NCBI GenBank assembly: GCA_019233055.1 | Contig: JAFAMV010000013.1 | Coordinates: 1 to 40,373, forward strand | Origin: Curvibacter sp. | GTDB lineage: Bacteria; Pseudomonadota; Gammaproteobacteria; Burkholderiales; Burkholderiaceae_C | Reading direction: 5' to 3' | Length of the DNA stretch: 40,373 nucleotides | Notes under the pieces: model-generated | The model's database searches: none | Told to the model about the DNA's origin: nothing | Seen by the model: the letters and a program-made list of their open reading frames with translations, nothing else | Position numbers and translations under genes: made by a program | Part shown: piece by piece, positions 7,680-17,742 of the stretch | Numbering within the stretch: position 1 is the first letter of the stretch | Layout of the letters: the number at the start of each line of letters is the position of its first letter

Positions 7680-9665
7680 ATGCCCACCAAGACCCCTGAC
7701 CTGCCCCAACTGCTCGACAGCCTCAACCCCCGTGCCTCGCTGGTCCAGCGCCACCTCTGGCTGATCGACCTGCTCGACTGGGTCCGCGGCCACGGCGACG
7801 ATGTGCAGGCCACGGTGGCACGGGTCCGCCTGCTGCTGGATGCGGTCCAGCTGCGCCCCGAATGGCAGGCACAGTGGCGGCTCTGGTGGGCCACCTTCAT
7901 CGGCTCGGTAGATGCCACGGTGCTGTTGGCCGACCATGGCTTCGCGCCGCGCACAGCCTTCTTCAGCGAGTTCGGCCATCGCCTGCGCAAGAAGTGCCTG
8001 CCCCTCACCCCCGAGACCACCGACCTGGCCGAGCTGTTCGAGCTGCTGCTGCCCAGCCCCTTCGACATGCAATGGCTGCGCGCGCTCGACACCGCCACAC
8101 TGGCACGGGTGCAGGAATTGCTGTTTGCCGGCACCGACCTCGACACCCAGACGGCCGCCACGACCGGCAGCGGGCAGACGATCCTGCTGGACGCCCTGAC
8201 CTTCAGCGTCGGCCAGATCAACGCCACCGGCTTCGCCTCCGAGATCCGCCAGCGCATGTCCGACCCGGCCCAGCAGGAACGCCCCTTCCATGATCTGCCG
8301 GCCCACTTCGCCGACTACCGCGCGGCCGTCGAGCAGCAGGGCCCCCGCAGCCCGGCCGCCCTGGCCGCCGCCGCCGCCCTGCGCCAGCAGCTCGATGCCT
8401 GCCGGCAGGCGGCCCTGACGGTCTATGCCCACCTCGAGGAACACGGCATCTCGGTGGGCATCGTCTTCCGGCTGCATCAGCTGCGCGAACGGGCCCTGCG
8501 CATCCGCGACCTCATGGACTGCCTGCAGAGCGAAACCCCTGTCGCGGCACTGACCAGGCTCATGGCCAAACTCGTCGCCGTCAGCCAGGAGGGGCGCAGC
8601 ATCCGGGCCCTGATCGCCAGCAGCTCACACCTGATCTCGGCCAAGGTGGCCGAACGCAGCGCCGAGAGCGGCGAACACTACATCACCCGCAATGCCGCCG
8701 AGTACCGCGACATGCTGCGCGCCGCAGGCGGCGGCGGGCTGGTTCTGGCCTTCACCACCTGGGCCAAGTTCGGCGTCTATGCGCTGGGCCTGTCGGCCTT
8801 CTGGGGCGGTTTTGCTGCCGGGCTCAACTACGCGCTGTCGTTCGTCATCGTGATGCTGCTGCACTGGACGGTGGCGACCAAGCAGCCCGCCGTCACCGCC
8901 CCGGCCATGGCCGCCAAGCTCAAGGACATGGACGCGCCGGACTCGGTCGAGAACTTCGTCGACGAGGTGGCCCATCTGTTGCGCTCGCAGATGGCCGCCA
9001 TCCTCGGCAACCTCGGGGTGGTGATTCCCGGCGTGCTGTTGATCTGTGCGGCCCTGCACTTCAGCGGCCGCCCACCGATGGTGACGCCTGAACAGGCCCT
9101 GCACGTGCTGCACGACCAGAGCCTGCTCGGACCCACTGTCCTGTTTGCGGCCTTCACCGGCGTGCTGCTGTTCGCCTCCAGCATCGTGGCGGGCTGGTTC
9201 GAGAACTGGTTCGTGTTGCACCGCATCGATTCGGCGCTGACCTTCAACCCGCGCTTCACCCGGGTGCTCGGTCCGCTGCGCGCCCGGCGCTGGGGGCAGT
9301 GGCTGCGCCACCACATCTCGGGTCTGGCCGCCAACATCTCGCTGGGCATGATGCTCGGACTGATCCCCGCCTTTGCCGGCTTCTTCGGCCTCGGCCTCGA
9401 GGTGCGTCACGTGACGCTGTCCACCGGCCAGGTCAGCGCCGCCGCCGCCACGCTCGGGCTGCAGGTGCTGCACCTGCCCGACTTCTGGTGGGCCGTGGCG
9501 GGTCTGTGCGCCATCGGGCCGCTGAACCTGGCGGTGAGCTTCTACCTGGCCTTCCGGGTCGCGCTGCGGGCGCACAACGTCAGCGGGGTGGAGCGCGAGC
9601 GCATCCACCAGGCCATCTGGTCACGGCTGCGCCGCGCCCCGGCGAGCTTCCTGCTGCCCCGTTGA
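7680..9665 (+). CDS. Gcr-family membrane protein ('site-specific recombinase' by name)
   Basis: This 661-residue protein looks like the family databases call site-specific recombinase (Pfam SpecificRecomb, after neisserial Gcr). The N-terminal half (1-345) is soluble and helical. The C-terminal half holds several hydrophobic segments, roughly 352-397, 440-460, 484-506, 550-575 and 600-628. I see none of the catalytic motifs of serine or tyrosine recombinases, and the topology suggests an inner-membrane protein, so the name should not be taken as a function. ATG 7680 lies 23 bp after apaG; upstream of it the frame runs through apaG. The apaG-Gcr-thiL order appears in related Burkholderiales as I remember them. 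Confidence 0.8.
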   Translation: MPTKTPDLPQLLDSLNPRASLVQRHLWLIDLLDWVRGHGDDVQATVARVRLLLDAVQLRPEWQAQWRLWWATFIGSVDATVLLADHGFAPRTAFFSEFGHRLRKKCLPLTPETTDLAELFELLLPSPFDMQWLRALDTATLARVQELLFAGTDLDTQTAATTGSGQTILLDALTFSVGQINATGFASEIRQRMSDPAQQERPFHDLPAHFADYRAAVEQQGPRSPAALAAAAALRQQLDACRQAALTVYAHLEEHGISVGIVFRLHQLRERALRIRDLMDCLQSETPVAALTRLMAKLVAVSQEGRSIRALIASSSHLISAKVAERSAESGEHYITRNAAEYRDMLRAAGGGGLVLAFTTWAKFGVYALGLSAFWGGFAAGLNYALSFVIVMLLHWTVATKQPAVTAPAMAAKLKDMDAPDSVENFVDEVAHLLRSQMAAILGNLGVVIPGVLLICAALHFSGRPPMVTPEQALHVLHDQSLLGPTVLFAAFTGVLLFASSIVAGWFENWFVLHRIDSALTFNPRFTRVLGPLRARRWGQWLRHHISGLAANISLGMMLGLIPAFAGFFGLGLEVRHVTLSTGQVSAAAATLGLQVLHLPDFWWAVAGLCAIGPLNLAVSFYLAFRVALRAHNVSGVERERIHQAIWSRLRRAPASFLLPR

Positions 9666-9709
9666 GCCCTCCTGCGGGGGGTATGCTCGGGGGTTCACGA
9701 GGAGTCTTC

Positions 9710-10705
9710 ATGGGTGAGTTCGACCTGATCGACCGCTTTTTCACCCGGTCGCCCAGGCCGGGCGGCCGCACCGTGCTGGGGGTGGGCGACGACTGCGCCC
9801 TGCTGCAGCCGGCCGCCGGCATGCAGCTCGCCATCTCCAGCGACATGCTGGTCGAAGGGCGGCACTTCCTGTCCACCGTCGACCCGGCCCGGCTCGGGCA
9901 CAAGGCGCTGGCCGTCAACCTCAGCGACCTGGCCGCCTGCGGCGCGACGCCGGTGGCCTTCACCCTGGCCCTGGCACTGCCGGGCGCCGACGAAACCTGG
10001 CTCGCGCCTTTTTCGCAGGGGCTGCTGGCGCTGGCCGACGCGCATGGCTGCGAACTGATCGGCGGCGACACCACGCGCGGCCCGCTGAACATCTGCATCA
10101 CCGTCTTCGGCGAAGTGCCGGTGGTCGAGGGCCACAGCCAGGCCCTGCTGCGCAGCGGCGCCCGCCCGGGCGACGACCTCTATGTCAGCGGCAGCCTGGG
10201 CGATGCCCGGCTGGCGCTCGAGGTGTTCCGGGGCCGGATCCGCCTGCCCGACGAGGTGTTCGAAGCGGCGCGGGCACGGCTGGAGCAGCCCACGCCCCGC
10301 GTGGCCCTCGGCCAGGCCCTGCGGGGCGTGGCCAGCGCGGCCGCCGACATCAGCGACGGCCTGCTGGGCGACCTGGGGCACATCCTGCGCCGCTCCGGCG
10401 TCGGCGCCCGCATCGACACCGAGGCGGCGCTCGCGCTGCTGGCCTCCCGCCCCTGGCCCGCCGATGCGGCAGGCGGATTCGACGCCGAGCAGGCCCTGGC
10501 CTGCGTGCTGGCCGGTGGCGACGACTACGAGCTGGTCTTCACCGCCCCGCCCGAGGCCCGCAGCGCGGTGCACCAGGCCAGCCGGCAGGCAGGCACACCG
10601 GTGAGCCGCATCGGCCGCATCGAGACCGACCCCGGCCTGCGCCTGATCGACCGCGACGGCCGCGTCCGCAGCGAGGGCTACCGGTCCTTCGATCATTTCG
10701 CCTAA
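9710..10705 (+). CDS. thiL: Thiamine-monophosphate kinase
   Basis: ThiL phosphorylates thiamine monophosphate to the cofactor thiamine diphosphate in the cytoplasm. The 331-residue protein carries the PurM-like fold motifs: VGDDCALL near residue 25, SSDMLVEGRHF, VNLSDLAACGATP, GGDTTRGP, ADISDGLLGDLGHI, and C-terminal GGDDYELVFT. ATG 9710 has GAGGAG about 5 nt upstream, a clear ribosome binding site, and yields the usual MGEFDLIDRFF start. TATGCT at 9682-9687 is a possible -10. The downstream pgpA starts within 65 bp, and the two belong to a run with cinA. Confidence 0.97.
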   Translation: MGEFDLIDRFFTRSPRPGGRTVLGVGDDCALLQPAAGMQLAISSDMLVEGRHFLSTVDPARLGHKALAVNLSDLAACGATPVAFTLALALPGADETWLAPFSQGLLALADAHGCELIGGDTTRGPLNICITVFGEVPVVEGHSQALLRSGARPGDDLYVSGSLGDARLALEVFRGRIRLPDEVFEAARARLEQPTPRVALGQALRGVASAAADISDGLLGDLGHILRRSGVGARIDTEAALALLASRPWPADAAGGFDAEQALACVLAGGDDYELVFTAPPEARSAVHQASRQAGTPVSRIGRIETDPGLRLIDRDGRVRSEGYRSFDHFA

Positions 10706-10769
10706 CATGGCGGCTTCGCCCCAGGGCCGTCCTGCGGCCCGACGGCCCGACCGCCCCCTCTTGCATTCC

Positions 10770-11321
10770 ATGAGCCTTCCCCCCCGCCCCGACCACGCCG
10801 AGCCTGCGCAACCCCGCCCGCCGAAGGTCCGGCCCGGTCCGCGTTTCCTGCTGGCCCACCCGGCCCACCTGATCGCCTTGGGCTTCGGCGCCGGCCTCAG
10901 CCCGGTGGCCCCCGGCACCGCAGGCACCCTGTGGGCCTGGGCCGCCTACCTGGTGCTGGCGCACTACCTGGACACCGCACAGATCGGCTGGCTGATCCTC
11001 GGCGCCAGCGCAGTCGGCTGGTGGGCCTGCACCGTCACCGCCCGACACCTGCAGACCCAGGACCCGAGCCCCGTGGTCTGGGACGAGGTGGTGGCGTTCT
11101 GGCTGGTGCTGTGGCTGGTCATGCCGGCAGGCCTGGGCGCCCAGTTCGCGGCCTTCGTGCTATTCCGGATCTTCGACGCGGTCAAGGCCGGCCCGGTGGG
11201 CTGGGCCGACAATCTCTGGCACGGCTACGGCCCCAAGGCCGGCTTCGGCATCCTGTTCGACGACTTCGTCGCCGCCTTCTGCACCCTGCTCGTGATCGCC
11301 CTGTGGCGCTTCCTGACATGA
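10770..11321 (+). CDS. pgpA: Phosphatidylglycerophosphatase A
   Basis: PgpA removes the phosphate from phosphatidylglycerophosphate to give phosphatidylglycerol at the inner membrane. The 183 residues show FGAGLSPVAPGTAGTLWAW, the acidic VVWDEVVAFWLVLW helix, and FRIFDAVKAGPVGWADN followed by GFGILFDDFVAA, all characteristic of the family, with three to four hydrophobic helices. Start is uncertain: ATG 10770 was chosen, but an in-frame ATG at 10707, one base after thiL, would add 21 residues; neither has a clear Shine-Dalgarno. The stop overlaps the cinA start by 4 bp (ATGA), a sign of translational coupling. Confidence 0.93.
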   Translation: MSLPPRPDHAEPAQPRPPKVRPGPRFLLAHPAHLIALGFGAGLSPVAPGTAGTLWAWAAYLVLAHYLDTAQIGWLILGASAVGWWACTVTARHLQTQDPSPVVWDEVVAFWLVLWLVMPAGLGAQFAAFVLFRIFDAVKAGPVGWADNLWHGYGPKAGFGILFDDFVAAFCTLLVIALWRFLT

Positions 11322-11797
11322 ACCTGCCGCTCCCCGACACGGCCACCCTGGCCGACCTCCTGCGCGCCCGCAACCTGAAGCTGTGCACCGCCGAGAGCTG
11401 CACCGGCGGCCTGATCGCGGCCGCCTGCACCGATCTGGCCGGCTCCAGCGACTGGTTCGAGCGCGGCTTCGTGACCTATTCGAACGAGGCCAAGACCGAG
11501 TTGCTGGGGGTCCCGGTCGAACTCATCGAAGCCCATGGCGCGGTCAGCGAGGCGGTGGCCCGCGCCATGGCCGGCGGCGCGCTGGCGCGCTCACACGCCC
11601 AGCTCAGCGTGGCGGTCACCGGCGTGGCTGGGCCCGGCGGCGGCAGTGCGGCCAAGCCGGTGGGCACGGTCTGGTTCGGCTTCGCCGTCCACGGCCAGGT
11701 GCACAGCGAACGGCTGCTCTTTGCCGGCGACCGTGCCGAGGTCCGCCGGCAGACCGTGGCCCACGCGTTCAGGCGCCTGCTGGACTGGCTGGGCTGA
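11318..11797 (+). CDS. CinA-type nicotinamide-nucleotide amidase (PncC)
   Basis: The 159-residue protein is the stand-alone amidase domain of CinA. PncC deamidates nicotinamide mononucleotide to nicotinic acid mononucleotide, recycling pyridine nucleotides. Conserved blocks are LCTAESCTGGLIAA (about 22-35), VTYSNEAKTELLGV, GAVSEAVARAMA and VAVTGVAGPGGGSAAKPVGTVWFG. The start ATG overlaps the pgpA stop in ATGA. The 3' end overlaps the convergent epimerase-like gene by 29 bp, so the two transcripts are complementary at their ends. Confidence 0.95.
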   Translation: MNLPLPDTATLADLLRARNLKLCTAESCTGGLIAAACTDLAGSSDWFERGFVTYSNEAKTELLGVPVELIEAHGAVSEAVARAMAGGALARSHAQLSVAVTGVAGPGGGSAAKPVGTVWFGFAVHGQVHSERLLFAGDRAEVRRQTVAHAFRRLLDWLG

Positions 11798-12761
11798 AGC
11801 GCAGCAGCCCCAGGTCGGCCAGGGCCTGACGCAGCGCCTGATCGAAGGGTGTGCGGACCTCGGCCCCCAGCAGCGCGCACAGCCGGCGGTTGTCGAGCCG
11901 GTGCGGCGTGCCGAACAGGTAGCGCGTCTGGGCCAGGGCGGCAAAGGTCGGCAGCACGCAGCCCGCCAGCGGGAAGACCCAGTCCGGGATGCGGCGCAGC
12001 CGCAGCTGTCCTGAGGGCGGCAGCCAGCCCTGCTCCCAGGCCACATCGGTCAGCACCTCCTGCCACTGCGCGGCCCTGAGCTGATGGCCGGCGAAGTTCA
12101 GGCTGGCCAGTGCCGGCAGTTGCCCGCGCCGGAGCGCCACCTGGACAAAGGTCCGGGCCAGATCGGGCAGATAGGCCCAGGGCGTGGCCACATCCTGCGG
12201 GCCGATCCAGGTGACGCGCCCCTGGGGCAGCCGGGGCGCCACCAGCAGGTCGAGCAGCGTGCCCCGGCCGCTGCCGAAGAAGTTCCCGGCCCGCAGCACC
12301 ACCGCCCGCAGGCCGCCCGCCGCCACCGCCTCGGCCAGGCGCTGCTCCATGGCGATGCGGATGCGCCCCAGCTCGAAGCGGGCCTGCTGCGGTGTGTCTT
12401 CCTGCAGCAGGGCCGGCATGTCCGGCCCGAAGTTGTAGACATTGCCCGGCAGCATCAGGGTGGCGCCCAGGGACCGGGTCAGGGCCAGCGAGGACTCGAG
12501 CATGGGCATCGCTTCACGGCGCCAGGCCGCCGGGGAATAGGCCGGGTTCAGGGCATGCACGACCACCGAGGTGCCCGCCGCCGCGCCGGCCAGCCCCGGC
12601 AGGGCCGACACCGCACAGGGCAGCCAGCGCACCCCCGGCAGGGGCGGCGTCGCGGCCCCGGGGCGCACCTGCGCCAGCACCTGCCAGCCCGCCTCGGCGA
12701 AGGCCTGCGCCGCCGCCGCACCGAGCCGTCCCCGGCCCCCCAGAATCAAGACTGTTTCCAT
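11769..12761 (-). CDS. NAD(P)-binding epimerase/SDR-like protein
   Basis: The 330-residue protein starts with METVLILGGRGRLG, a Rossmann dinucleotide-binding glycine motif (8-14), and resembles extended SDR proteins of the NAD-dependent epimerase type. Further features are VVVHALNPAYS, PGNVYNFGP (with the tyrosine of the active-site region) and AVVLRAGNFFG. The family covers sugar and cofactor epimerases and reductases; the substrate cannot be read from the sequence. ATG 12761 is preceded by AAGGA about 10 nt upstream; an ATG at 12770 and a GTG at 12785 are in frame. It is divergent from a LysR regulator, the usual arrangement for a regulated target gene. Confidence 0.8.
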   Translation of the reverse strand: METVLILGGRGRLGAAAAQAFAEAGWQVLAQVRPGAATPPLPGVRWLPCAVSALPGLAGAAAGTSVVVHALNPAYSPAAWRREAMPMLESSLALTRSLGATLMLPGNVYNFGPDMPALLQEDTPQQARFELGRIRIAMEQRLAEAVAAGGLRAVVLRAGNFFGSGRGTLLDLLVAPRLPQGRVTWIGPQDVATPWAYLPDLARTFVQVALRRGQLPALASLNFAGHQLRAAQWQEVLTDVAWEQGWLPPSGQLRLRRIPDWVFPLAGCVLPTFAALAQTRYLFGTPHRLDNRRLCALLGAEVRTPFDQALRQALADLGLLRFSPASPAGA

Positions 12762-12795
12762 GGCTCGCATGTCCTTTCGCGTCACACAGGCCGTG

Positions 12796-12825
12796 ATTGT
12801 CGAAAGCAGCGTGACACTTCACAAT
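12796..12825. promoter_or_regulatory. Candidate operator between the LysR gene and its divergent neighbour
   Basis: ATTGTCGAA (12796-12804) and TTCACAAT (12818-12825) form an inverted repeat with one extra base in the left arm. It lies in the AT-rich 94-bp gap between the divergent genes. Position and dyad symmetry fit a LysR-type autoregulatory site. Confidence 0.4.
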
Positions 12826-12855
12826 TGGCGATCGATCCATATCAGCAATTCATTT

Positions 12856-13770
12856 TTGAATACCTCTTTCGACTGGCGCCTGATCCCCTCCTTCCTGGCC
12901 GCACTCGAACATGGCAGCCTGCTCGGCGCAGCCCGGGCCCTGCGGTCCAGCCAGCCCACGCTGGGCCGGCACATCGCCGAACTGGAAGGCCAGCTCGGCG
13001 TGGTGCTGTTCGAACGCACCGGTCGCGGCCTCAAGCCCACCCCGATGGCCTTGCAGCTGGCCGGATCGGCCCAGGCCATGGAGGACGGCGCCCATGCGCT
13101 CAGGCGTTCGGTCTCCGGGGCCAGCGAACAGGTCCGCGGCACGGTGCGCCTCAGCGCCAGCCAGCCGGTGGCCTGCTACCTGCTGCCGCCGGTGCTGGCC
13201 GGGCTGCGCCGGGCCTGGCCCGAGATCCAGATCGAGCTGGTGGTCAGCAACGAGATCTCCAACCTGCTGCGGCGCGAGGCCGACATCGCCCTGCGCATGC
13301 TGCGGCCCGAGCAGTCCAGTCTGGTGACGCGGCATCTGGGCGATGTGGCGCTGTGTGCCTGTGCCCACCGCGACTACCTGCAGCGACACGGGACGCCGCG
13401 ACACCTCGAAGACCTGCTGACCCATGAACTGATCGGCGCAGATCGCCACGAGGCGGTGTTGCGGGGCTTTCTCGATCTGGGACAGCCCGTGACGCCCGAG
13501 CATTTCGCCTTCCGCACCGACGACCTGATCGCCTACTGGGAGGCGGTGCGCGCCGGCCTGGGGGTGGGGTTCGTGGCCCGCTACCTGTTGCGGCTCGACG
13601 CCCAGGTCCAGGAGGTGCTGGCAGGCATGCCGCTGCCGACCCTGCCGATCTGGCTGACCGTGCATCGGGAGATCAGCGGCAGCCGGCCGATCCGCGCGGT
13701 GTACGATTTCCTGGCCGGCCATCTGCCGGCCGCCCTGGCTCCGACCGAGCCGGCTCCACCCACCCACTGA
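12856..13770 (+). CDS. LysR-type transcriptional regulator
   Basis: The 304-residue product has the LysR winged-helix at the N-terminus (FDWRLIPSFLAALEHGSLLGAARALRSSQPTLGRHIAELE) followed by the periplasmic-binding-like effector domain from about residue 90 (GTVRLSASQPVACYLLPPVL). The fold and length are normal. The start is unusual: family N-termini begin a few residues before FDW, and the only start-like codon there is TTG 12856, with no clear Shine-Dalgarno. In-frame GTG 12811 or ATG 12769 would add 15 or 29 residues of AT-rich, unconserved sequence. It is divergent from the epimerase-like gene, its likeliest target, and 13 bp upstream of the NTF2-like gene. Confidence 0.85.
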   Translation: MNTSFDWRLIPSFLAALEHGSLLGAARALRSSQPTLGRHIAELEGQLGVVLFERTGRGLKPTPMALQLAGSAQAMEDGAHALRRSVSGASEQVRGTVRLSASQPVACYLLPPVLAGLRRAWPEIQIELVVSNEISNLLRREADIALRMLRPEQSSLVTRHLGDVALCACAHRDYLQRHGTPRHLEDLLTHELIGADRHEAVLRGFLDLGQPVTPEHFAFRTDDLIAYWEAVRAGLGVGFVARYLLRLDAQVQEVLAGMPLPTLPIWLTVHREISGSRPIRAVYDFLAGHLPAALAPTEPAPPTH

Positions 13771-13783
13771 AGAAAGCCACCCC

Positions 13784-14278
13784 ATGGCCCACCCCAACGC
13801 CGAGACCCTGCGACGTTTCTACACCGCCTTCAGCCGACTCGATGCCGAGGCCATGGCGGACTGCTATGCCCCGGAGGCCCGTTTTGACGACGAGGCGTTT
13901 TCGCTGCAGGGGCGCGAGCAGGTGGCGGGCATGTGGCGCATGCTGTGCGCCGGGGCGCTCAAGAGCGGTGCAGGTCATTGGAAGCTCGAATTCAGCGACA
14001 TCGACGCCGATGCCCAGCAGGGCCGCGCCCACTGGGAAGCCCGCTACCTGTTCAGCGCCACCGGCCGTCAGGTGCACAACATCATCGACGGGCACTTCAC
14101 CTTCACGCCGGAGGGCCTGATCGCGACCCACCGCGACCGCTTCAACTTCTGGCGCTGGTCCAGCCAGGCCCTGGGCCTGCCCGGCCTGTTGCTGGGCTGG
14201 TCGCCGTCACTGAAGCGCAAGGTCCGCTCGACCGCGGCGGCCAACCTGCGCCGCTTCCTGGCCGCGCCCACATCCTGA
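13784..14278 (+). CDS. NTF2-like (SnoaL-type) protein
   Basis: The 164-residue protein has the NTF2/SnoaL cone-shaped fold pattern: LRRFYTAFSRLDAEAMADCYAPEARFDD at the N-terminus, a middle GREQVAGMWRML helix, then antiparallel strands (WKLEFSDIDADAQQG, HWEARYLFSATGRQVHNIIDGHFTF). The fold serves isomerases, hydrolases and binding proteins; no family-specific catalytic set is clear. It starts 13 bp after the LysR gene and so is probably co-transcribed with it. The C-terminal 40 residues (WRWSSQALGLPGLLLGWSP) are mildly hydrophobic. Confidence 0.8.
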   Translation: MAHPNAETLRRFYTAFSRLDAEAMADCYAPEARFDDEAFSLQGREQVAGMWRMLCAGALKSGAGHWKLEFSDIDADAQQGRAHWEARYLFSATGRQVHNIIDGHFTFTPEGLIATHRDRFNFWRWSSQALGLPGLLLGWSPSLKRKVRSTAAANLRRFLAAPTS

Positions 14279-14305
14279 GGCGGTCGGGCGACAGCACACC
14301 GGCGC

Positions 14306-15157
<852 letters not shown>

Positions 15158-15344
15158 CTTGGTGGGGCGCTGGGCGCCGGCTGAAAGGAAAGGGTTGGCG
15201 GGTGCGCTCCCGACGGCCATGGCCCCGTATGATCCGAGGGCAGCAGGGCCGCGAACTGGCGAGACGCTCGCAAGGGCGATGCGCGCAGTGTAGCGGCCCG
15301 CCCAGCCCAGCAGAGGATCGCAGCCCCCGCATTTCGGAGACATC

Positions 15345-16982
15345 ATGCTGAAACAGCTCAATGCCATCTACCCGATCCGCTACACCGCGCTGGGCCTGTG
15401 CGTCTTCGGACTGCTGCTCAGTCTGTTCGTGTGGATCGGTTTCGGCCTGGCCCGCGGACTCACCCTGCTGCTGGCCGCCCTGGTGGTGCTCGGGGTCTAT
15501 GACCTGCTGCAACGCCGGCATTCGGTGCTGCGCAACTACCCGGTGATCGGCCATCTGCGCTTCGTGTTCGAATACATCCGGCCCGAGATCCGCCAGTACT
15601 TCATCGAAAGCGACAGCGAGTCGCTGCCGTTCTCTCGCGCCCAGCGCTCGCTGGTCTACCAGCGAGCCAAGGGCGAGCCCGACAACCGCCCCTTCGGCAC
15701 CATGCTCGACGTGGGCTTGCGCGGCTATGAATGGATCAACCACTCGGTCGCGCCGACCCGACTGCCGTCCCACGACTTCCGCATCACGATCGGCCCCGAC
15801 ACGGCCCAGCCCTACAGCGCCAGCGTCTTCAACATCTCGGCCATGAGCTTCGGCGCGCTCTCTGCGAATGCGATCCTGGCCTTGAACCTGGGCGCCCGGC
15901 GCGGCGGCTTCGCCCACGACACCGGCGAAGGTTCGATCTCACAGCACCACCGGGTGCACGGTGGCGACCTGATCTGGGAGATCGGCTCGGGCTACTTCGG
16001 TTGCCGCCACCCGGACGGCAGCTTCGATCCGGAGCGTTTCGCCCACAACGCCCGCGACCCCCAGGTCAAGATGATCGAGCTCAAGATGAGCCAGGGCGCC
16101 AAGCCGGGTCATGGCGGGGTGCTGCCCGGCCCCAAGGTCACCCCCGAGATCGCCGAGGCGCGCGGCGTGCCCGTCGGCCAGGAATGCGTGTCGCCGTCGG
16201 CCCACAGCGCGTTCTCGAATCCCATCGAGATGATGCATTTCATCGGCCTGCTGCGCGAACTCAGTGGCGGCAAGCCCACCGGTTTCAAGCTGTGCATCGG
16301 CCATCCCTGGGAATGGTTCGCGATGGTCAAGGCCATGCTGCTGACCGGCATCACGCCCGACTTCATCGTGGTCGATGGCGCAGAGGGCGGGACCGGCGCC
16401 GCGCCGGTCGAATTCAGCGACCACGTCGGCACCCCGCTGCAGGAAGGCCTGCTGCTGGTGCACAACACCCTCAAGGGTGTGGGCCTGCGCGAGAAGGTCC
16501 GCATCGGATGCGCCGGCAAGGTGATCACCGCCTTCGATCTGGCCCGCATGATGGCGCTGGGCGCCGACTGGTGCAATGCGGGCCGGGGCTTCATGCTGGC
16601 CCTGGGCTGCATCCAGGCCCAAAGCTGCCACACCGGCAACTGCCCCACCGGGGTGACCACCCAGGACCCGCTGCGCCAGCAGGCCCTGGTGGTGCCCGAC
16701 AAGGCTACCCGGGTGACCAACTTCCACCACAGCACCCTGCACGCCCTTCGAGAATTGGTGCAGGCCGCCGGCCTGGCGCATCCCAGCGACATCCAGGCCC
16801 ACCACATCGTGCGCCGGGTGTCGGACACTGAAGTACGGCTGCTGAGCAACCTGGTGATGCAGATCAGCCCGGGGGCCCTGTTCGGCCCGCTGGAGTCATT
16901 GCATCCGGTGTTCCGCCTCTACTGGCCGCTGGCCGATGCCCACAGTTTCCAGGCGCAGCCAGCACAAACCCGTCCCGCGTGA
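15345..16982 (+). CDS. Membrane-anchored FMN-binding glutamate-synthase-family protein
   Basis: The 545-residue protein resembles the FMN-binding synthase domain of glutamate synthase, here free-standing. Two hydrophobic helices at the N-terminus (about 13-33 and 36-52) anchor it in the membrane. The catalytic domain shows [54 protein letters not shown] and the iron-sulfur segment [20 protein letters not shown] with three cysteines in the pattern expected for a 3Fe-4S cluster. It lacks the glutamine amidotransferase domain, so it is not a complete GltB; its substrate is unknown. A GGAG lies 5 nt before the ATG. Confidence 0.9.
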   Translation: MLKQLNAIYPIRYTALGLCVFGLLLSLFVWIGFGLARGLTLLLAALVVLGVYDLLQRRHSVLRNYPVIGHLRFVFEYIRPEIRQYFIESDSESLPFSRAQRSLVYQRAKGEPDNRPFGTMLDVGLRGYEWINHSVAPTRLPSHDFRITIGPDTAQPYSASVFNISAMSFGALSANAILALNLGARRGGFAHDTGEGSISQHHRVHGGDLIWEIGSGYFGCRHPDGSFDPERFAHNARDPQVKMIELKMSQGAKPGHGGVLPGPKVTPEIAEARGVPVGQECVSPSAHSAFSNPIEMMHFIGLLRELSGGKPTGFKLCIGHPWEWFAMVKAMLLTGITPDFIVVDGAEGGTGAAPVEFSDHVGTPLQEGLLLVHNTLKGVGLREKVRIGCAGKVITAFDLARMMALGADWCNAGRGFMLALGCIQAQSCHTGNCPTGVTTQDPLRQQALVVPDKATRVTNFHHSTLHALRELVQAAGLAHPSDIQAHHIVRRVSDTEVRLLSNLVMQISPGALFGPLESLHPVFRLYWPLADAHSFQAQPAQTRPA

Positions 16983-17022
16983 AGCCCCTGTGGCCTGCCT
17001 GGCGTGTGTTTCGACGACCAGA

Positions 17023-17742
17023 TCAATAGGCCAGATGGGCCCAGCGGAACTCTTCCGGGTCGAGAGCCATCGGCAGGCGGCCGGTGAGCGCATCGAGATA
17101 GGTCTGGAAACTGCTCACGAAACGGATGCCGTCCAGTTGCCGGGTCGCCAGGCCCACGCCGAAGGGACAGGCACCACACAGGAGGATCACGTTGGCGCAG
17201 GCCGCCTCATGGGCCGCCAGTTCATGGCCGGGCACGAAGGCGTCCCAATGCGGCGGCGCCTCCACATGGAAACACACCGGCAGCGGCAGGCGCCTGGCAG
17301 GGGCGACATAGTCGTAGATCGGTACGCCGGTGCTGGCGTGGTCGGCCTGCGCGGCCGCCAGAAAATGGGCCACGCGGGTGAGCAACAGACGCCCGTCGTC
17401 CTCGGGCCAGTGGTAGTGCCGGACCTGCCATTCATGGGGCCGCGTCAACTCATGGTCGACATAGGCGGCCAGCAGGGCCGCCGGATCCTGCAACTGGTAG
17501 CAATGGGTGCGAAAGCGCGGCAGCCATCGCAAGACCCCCATGCGCACCAGATCGATCAACCAGGGCTCGGCCTGGGCCGGGTCCAGTTGGAGCATCGACA
17601 ACAGCCGTTCACCGGGAATGGTGGCGCGGTTCATCGCCAGCAGGGCGAAGGCCAGGCGGCGGTGCTCCGGGCGGCTCAGGTCGACCGGGCCACGGGTCCG
17701 TCGGTGCGTTCGCGTCGCCGGGAGACGGGCGGGCTCAACCAC
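17023..17742 (-). CDS. Unrecognised winged-helix protein, C-terminus AbiEi-like
   Basis: I do not firmly recognise this protein (239 residues from GTG 17742, or 203 from ATG 17634). An N-terminal winged-helix-like stretch (NRATIPGERLLSMLQLDPAQ then PWLIDLVRMGVLRW) precedes a middle part with TGVPIYDYVAP and VCFHVEAPPHWDAF. The C-terminal NVILLCGACPFGVGLATRQL then DGIRFVSSFQTYLDAL recalls AbiEi-type antitoxins (type IV toxin-antitoxin), which end in a similar 'pvvsp-QlYLDL' block. That similarity is by eye and weak. GTG 17742 overlaps the Crp/Fnr-like gene by 8 bp, so translation is probably coupled and the two proteins may act together. No nucleotidyltransferase toxin of the AbiEii type is adjacent. 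Confidence 0.65.
   Translation of the reverse strand: MVEPARLPATRTHRRTRGPVDLSRPEHRRLAFALLAMNRATIPGERLLSMLQLDPAQAEPWLIDLVRMGVLRWLPRFRTHCYQLQDPAALLAAYVDHELTRPHEWQVRHYHWPEDDGRLLLTRVAHFLAAAQADHASTGVPIYDYVAPARRLPLPVCFHVEAPPHWDAFVPGHELAAHEAACANVILLCGACPFGVGLATRQLDGIRFVSSFQTYLDALTGRLPMALDPEEFRWAHLAY

Noticed and set aside
7680-9665. Mobile element implied by the 'site-specific recombinase' family
   Set aside because: No terminal repeats, attachment sites, cargo genes or catalytic recombinase motifs. The gene sits in a conserved housekeeping context.
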